A stretch of 64,000 nt of DNA from Syngnathus acus (lineage: Eukaryota > Chordata > Actinopteri > Syngnathiformes > Syngnathidae): assembly GCF_901709675.1 (NCBI RefSeq), contig NC_051101.1:6654501-6718500 (forward strand), read 5' to 3'. Positions 59,373 through 64,000 of this stretch are shown in pieces. Each line of letters begins with the position of its first letter. The first letter of the stretch is position 1. A program made the translations under genes and the position numbers. The notes beneath the pieces are model-generated. The model ran no database searches and was not told where the DNA came from. It worked only from the letters and a program-made list of their open reading frames with translations.

Positions 59373-62270
59373 GCACATAATTCCAAAGTAACATTACTTA
59401 TAAGTGCAGTTTGGGGCTACTTTATCCATCTCTGGAAATAATACCAAAGTAGTTGCGGTATTGGGGAAGCCAGGGGAAAGAATGGATGTTGGCGCCAGTC
59501 CACAGCATAGTTTCACACAGGGTCACTCACTCGCATGATCAGCCACTACAAGTGTTACAAATGTGAAAAGGAAGGATTCCTAGTAAGTTGAGCTGGCCCC
59601 TTTTGCACCATTTCCTGATGTTGACTCACAGTTCGGAGACACCCATTTGTTGATGGGGAACTGAAGATTGTGTGATGACGTGTGCTGCTGAACAATTCTG
59701 CTCTTTGTGTAAAGGCAGAGGGCGAACGTCTTTTTCACTTGTAATATTTCTCCTAATTTGCAAAGCTGATAGTCTTGGATAGAAACAAAATTGCATTATT
59801 GAAGTTGCATTTAACCACATTGTGCACTTAATTTGGAATCACCTACGCATAAAATCCCAGCCAATGCTCTGGGAGATAGCTGCATATTTGCCAAACACAT
59901 CTGTTAGTCCTTCTCGAAAGTAACATCAAAAGTCAAATTTACTGTTTGTAGAAGTGCATGCTAAGCAGCCAAACATGGTAATGTTTTTGTTGGTGAAATA
60001 GCTTCCAATGTTACAAGGGAAAATGTCATCGCAGCTCTGATAAAGTATGTTTAATAAATCAGAACAGGACACTTTTATTTCTCTGACAAATAGTTTTTAA
60101 CAGAAACATACCTGTTATATCAATCAGGCTGCATCAAGTCAAAACTTAATTCGAATGGATTATCACGCAAATACATTTTGCAGTGTTTACTGTTTTAGTA
60201 TTGTGAAAGTAGGTGGTTGGGGAATGTTAATGTACAATCACTGAAAAATTGTAGTTCAATTCCCAGATTCACACTAAAATAAAATACACAAAAACATGCG
60301 GATGAACTATAAGCTTCCATGATGTAGCATAAATCTACGCTTAAACCAGACCCGGATTTAAGTGAAGTTTTGCCTTTGGCTTGATTGTAGCATAAGTCAC
60401 ATAAGGCACAGTTAAGCATGCATGAAAACATCAATTAAGTAGGAGCGCTGCTGGTGTACTGAATCTCAAAAAGCTGGTGAGATGGCAAAATATAGACAGC
60501 GGGGTTGACTACTATTGTTTTAATCACGAGGAATAATTAATTTCATTTTTATCATTTTTTCAATCCAGAAATCGGAGGTTGACGAGAAAAGACTATTGCA
60601 ATTTTAGTATTCCACAGTAATAGTCACACATACTGCAACTTGTTACTTCCACAATGTGGGGCTAAATTAAAAAGTTCAATAAACATTTATCAACTAGATT
60701 TCACTTCCAAAACAAGACTGCAAATATAAAACAAGCAGGAACGTAAAAAAAGCCCCTTGAACACAAATAATTAGTCAATCTCAACACTACTCTTTTTTTG
60801 CTTATACATTAATTCCATACACTAACCCATTCACTGCAACCTACACTCGCTTATGAAGCTTATTTTAATAGTAGTTACCATAGAAACATACTGTTCACAT
60901 AACGTGAGCATTGGGGAGTTTTCTGGCGGAATGCAGTGACATGTTCATCCACTTATACATGCATTCACACTTTACTCCCAGTTAAAACAGAGAGGCTGGA
61001 ACTGCGTGATGTATGTGTCTACATGTGTGGGTGAAGGTACGTGAGGTGAGGAGCAGGCAGCCAGCCTATTGGAAAGACAAAGTCCTTCTGACAGCTGAAA
61101 TGAAATTTATGAAGGCTGGCTTTACAATGTGAGAAACAGCAAAACAAAATGCTCAAGTGACGAAAACACACACACAAAGTGTCAGTCCTAATTTAGTCTC
61201 AAAATTAAACATTTCATCCAAATCTAATTTCCATGAAAAACAATATATTTTCAATCCCACGGTGTTTGTCACATGTGCTCTGGTGGACCCACAAAGGTTA
61301 AATCCATTCAAACATTCTGACGAGAATTTGGTGACCAGGCTATAGCTGAATAGAGGGCGAACATACCTTTATATTTTTCCTTCCTTCATTAGGTTACCAT
61401 AGTAACAGAACTTGCAAAAGGAAGAGTAGGTGCTCAAGCCTCATTGATTCATTCAGAAAAACATGCACTAGTCTATTTTATGTTCATTAAAAAGATCACA
61501 GCGTTTCATTTGTGCTTAAGGTAAAGGAAAAAATACATAAAATACATTTTGCATAAAAATGATGTAATGTGAAAGAAAAGGTGTATGAAGAATAAAGCAC
61601 CGGTGGATTCAGCACCCACTCAACTGAGTCATACTCGACAACTATTTTGGGAGCAAGCGGGTGTCAGCTCAGCTTCCTTGCTGCTTTGTACTCCCAATAT
61701 TGGTTATGATGAGTTTGATGTCCATGTCTGGTCAGCCTGACATGACAATCGGGCCTGACAAACACTTGGGTCACGGCTTGGAATGATACTATGATGATTT
61801 GCTGTGAAGATGAGTTTGAACTTGACAAATTTGAACTGGTAAAATTCCCCAAAAATATGTCAATGCTTTCTTTACGAAAAGGGGGAATCCAAGTTGTATT
61901 TCAACCACACCTTGAGGCTGGCAGAAAATATAATACAGTTGTTCCATCACTTTTATACAATTGTGAACTGAAATTTACACATGCTTGTTCGTTGTTGTTC
62001 TTAACAATTAATTAACCAAGAAAACCATATACAAGAGTGTCCTGGCCAAGACTAGCAATGGAACAGTTAGTAAAGTTCCAGATGGACAATAATCGTAGCA
62101 GCTACACAAACAAAAACATGGATTAAACAATTTCAATTTTGCACAATTTTGTCAGAATCTGAACCCAATCATTAAACTCATAAATCAAGCAGAACATCTA
62201 CAAATACATGGGTGAGCCTCCTGATTACCAACTTAAAAGCATCCAGTGAAACCACGGTAAGGACAGAAGA

Positions 62271-62505
62271 GGATTAGGGCCAGTGACGAAAGAAAAAGGG
62301 GGGTGACAAGATTCTGACTTTTTTTCTCAGCATTCTGACTTTAAAGTCAGAATTCCCACTTCAAAGTCAGAATTCTGAGAATAAAGTCAGAATTCTGACT
62401 TTAAAGTCAGAAAGTGGGAATTCTAACTTTAAAGTCAGAATTCTGAGAAAAAAAAAGTCTGAATCCTGTCACCCCCCCTTTTTTCTTCTTCACCTGCCCT
62501 AATCC
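62271..62505. repeat. Long perfect-looking hairpin (MITE-like)
   Basis: GGATTAGGGC at 62271 is mirrored by GCCCTAATCC ending at 62505. Moving inward, AAAAAGGGGGGTGACA, ATTCTGACTTT and CTCAG pair with their complements, and the core repeats the palindrome ATTCTGACTTTAAAGTCAGAAT several times. The transcript of either strand would fold into a hairpin of about 100 bp. Confidence 0.8.
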
Positions 62506-64000
62506 TTTTTCGTAGGAAAGGGAGTAGAAAACGAAATTGCCTTTTTTCTCCAAGTTCATTTCAGACCCTTTGGACATACACCATACATACAATAAAAAGG
62601 AGAAGCCCCAGGACTGACCCCTGAGGCACTCCCTTTGTTACTGTAAGAGACAGTTAACAGTTAACACAGAGGTATATCCTTCAGCCTGTTCAATAGTTGA
62701 CAGACCAACAAACACTTTCTGCAGACAGAGGCGCTCGAGTTAAACTTTGCATTAGAAGGTTGTGGTTCACTTATTCAAACCAACAAAACAATCTGGCCTT
62801 AATAACACCTGCTCATACGTAAAACCATCAGTGTTGGGCAATGGAATGGTGGTTCCAAAATGTGCCAAGTCAAGGCTGACACTTGACTAGAACAGACATC
62901 AAGAAGGGTATGCCATTGTGGCAGACAGTGAGAGTGGTCTGGAGGCAAAGCTCGGGGCTTGAGATGGTTCTCATTAAGTATGCCCCCAGGGATGGACCAG
63001 AGCTCGCTTTACTTCCTGTGCAGAAAAATATAGAAACAGGATGTGGCATCACGGAAAATAACCAAAAGAACGGAAGTCACATCAGGGGAGGTCAGGAGAC
63101 AGGATGACTCCACGAAACTAGAACGTCTTTGTTTGTTTGTTTGTTTGTTTCGAACATTAAAGAAATACAAGAAAAAAAGTAAAAATACAGAAAAATGATA
63201 ACTCCATAGTACAATAGAACATAAAAAGAAAAAATAGAAAAAAAACATCTTTGAATTTCTTCTGAAAATACAGACTGCTGGAAAGCTTGCTTTTGGATTA
63301 TGATCCTAATTTAGTGTGCTTCCCACATAAAACAGTTTATGGAAAAAACACAAAAACAGGATTATTGAAATGTAAGTTAATAACAATAACAATAATGATA
63401 ATAATAATAATAATAATAATATCTGAAATATTTTCAAAATAAGATATATTTTTTTTATTCTAGACATGATTATCTTATGGTGGCTTGAACAATTTACTAT
63501 ATCACGGAAAGTGACAAGGTTAGCTTACGAAATCGTATCAAATATTCAAATATAGTCTAGAAAGTAAGTGACAACTTCCTTTTTATCATTTGCTTATCTC
63601 CAGCATGACATTTCAGTGTGTGGGAATTCCACTCTGTGGATAAAAATAGAACATCTGCTTCTCATAGGTCCGGCAAATACATGAGAGCCTATAGGCCCGG
63701 GTTATCCTTTACAAATGCGTGGACTGCAGGCGACCCCTTTGAGCTTTCAGCAAACACTGGACGTAGGATTTCAGTTAAATGACCCATGACCCCTCTTTAT
63801 AAAGAACCCAATTGCAAAATGACAAAGCGTCTGTGGCAGGCCAGATGTCCTTTGCATTGATCATAAACATGGAACTGCATCCATAACTCATCAATTACAG
63901 ATGACACGGATGGCACCTTTGCAAAGAGAAGAAAGAGCAAAGACATGCAACAGTGCTCTGAAGATTAATTAGGGCCCATGAATGAGGTCTCAAGAACCCA

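Overview
The window is nuclear DNA from a ray-finned (teleost) fish. The evidence is spliced vertebrate genes with GT/AG introns, tRNA-derived SINE and hAT-type repeats typical of fish, and a gene order matching human chromosome 8q22. The SINE family reminds me of pipefish and seahorse genomes, but I cannot name the species from sequence alone.

Seven protein-coding genes are supported, in the order and orientation of their human counterparts: rgs22 (minus, 5' part only), fbxo43/EMI2 (minus), spag1 (plus), rnf19a (minus), pabpc1 (minus), a divergent 14-3-3 gene in the ywhaz position (minus), and ncald (minus). Exon chains were built by hand from splice sites and reading phase. Six of the seven genes close to complete, in-frame products: 692 aa fbxo43, 936 aa spag1, 870 aa rnf19a, 635 aa pabpc1, 240 aa 14-3-3 and 193 aa ncald. 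I could not find the human neighbours POLR2K, ANKRD46, SNX31, ZNF706 and GRHL2 in their expected gaps.

Layout: 1-2335 rgs22 N-terminal exons; 3255-6076 fbxo43; 7097-13138 a nested repeat island; 13.8-14.0 kb the spag1 promoter with CRE and X-box-like motifs; 14031-24426 spag1 (18 coding exons); 26999-31786 rnf19a (9 coding exons); 32-36.7 kb non-coding with a small hAT-like insertion; 36724-41660 pabpc1 (14 coding exons); 43997-46030 the 14-3-3 gene (5 coding exons) with a likely distal first exon near 48.6 kb; 53616-58452 ncald (3 coding exons); 58.5-64 kb probably ncald 5' introns or intergenic DNA.

The genes do not form an operon or a single pathway; they are a conserved vertebrate neighbourhood. 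The most unusual part is the repeat island. A dimeric ~236-bp satellite, interrupted by a SINE with a 12-bp target duplication, lies next to a large inverted repeat. The arms of that inverted repeat each carry a tRNA-Gln-like sequence and enclose about 0.9 kb of degenerate telomere-like CCCTAA repeats.
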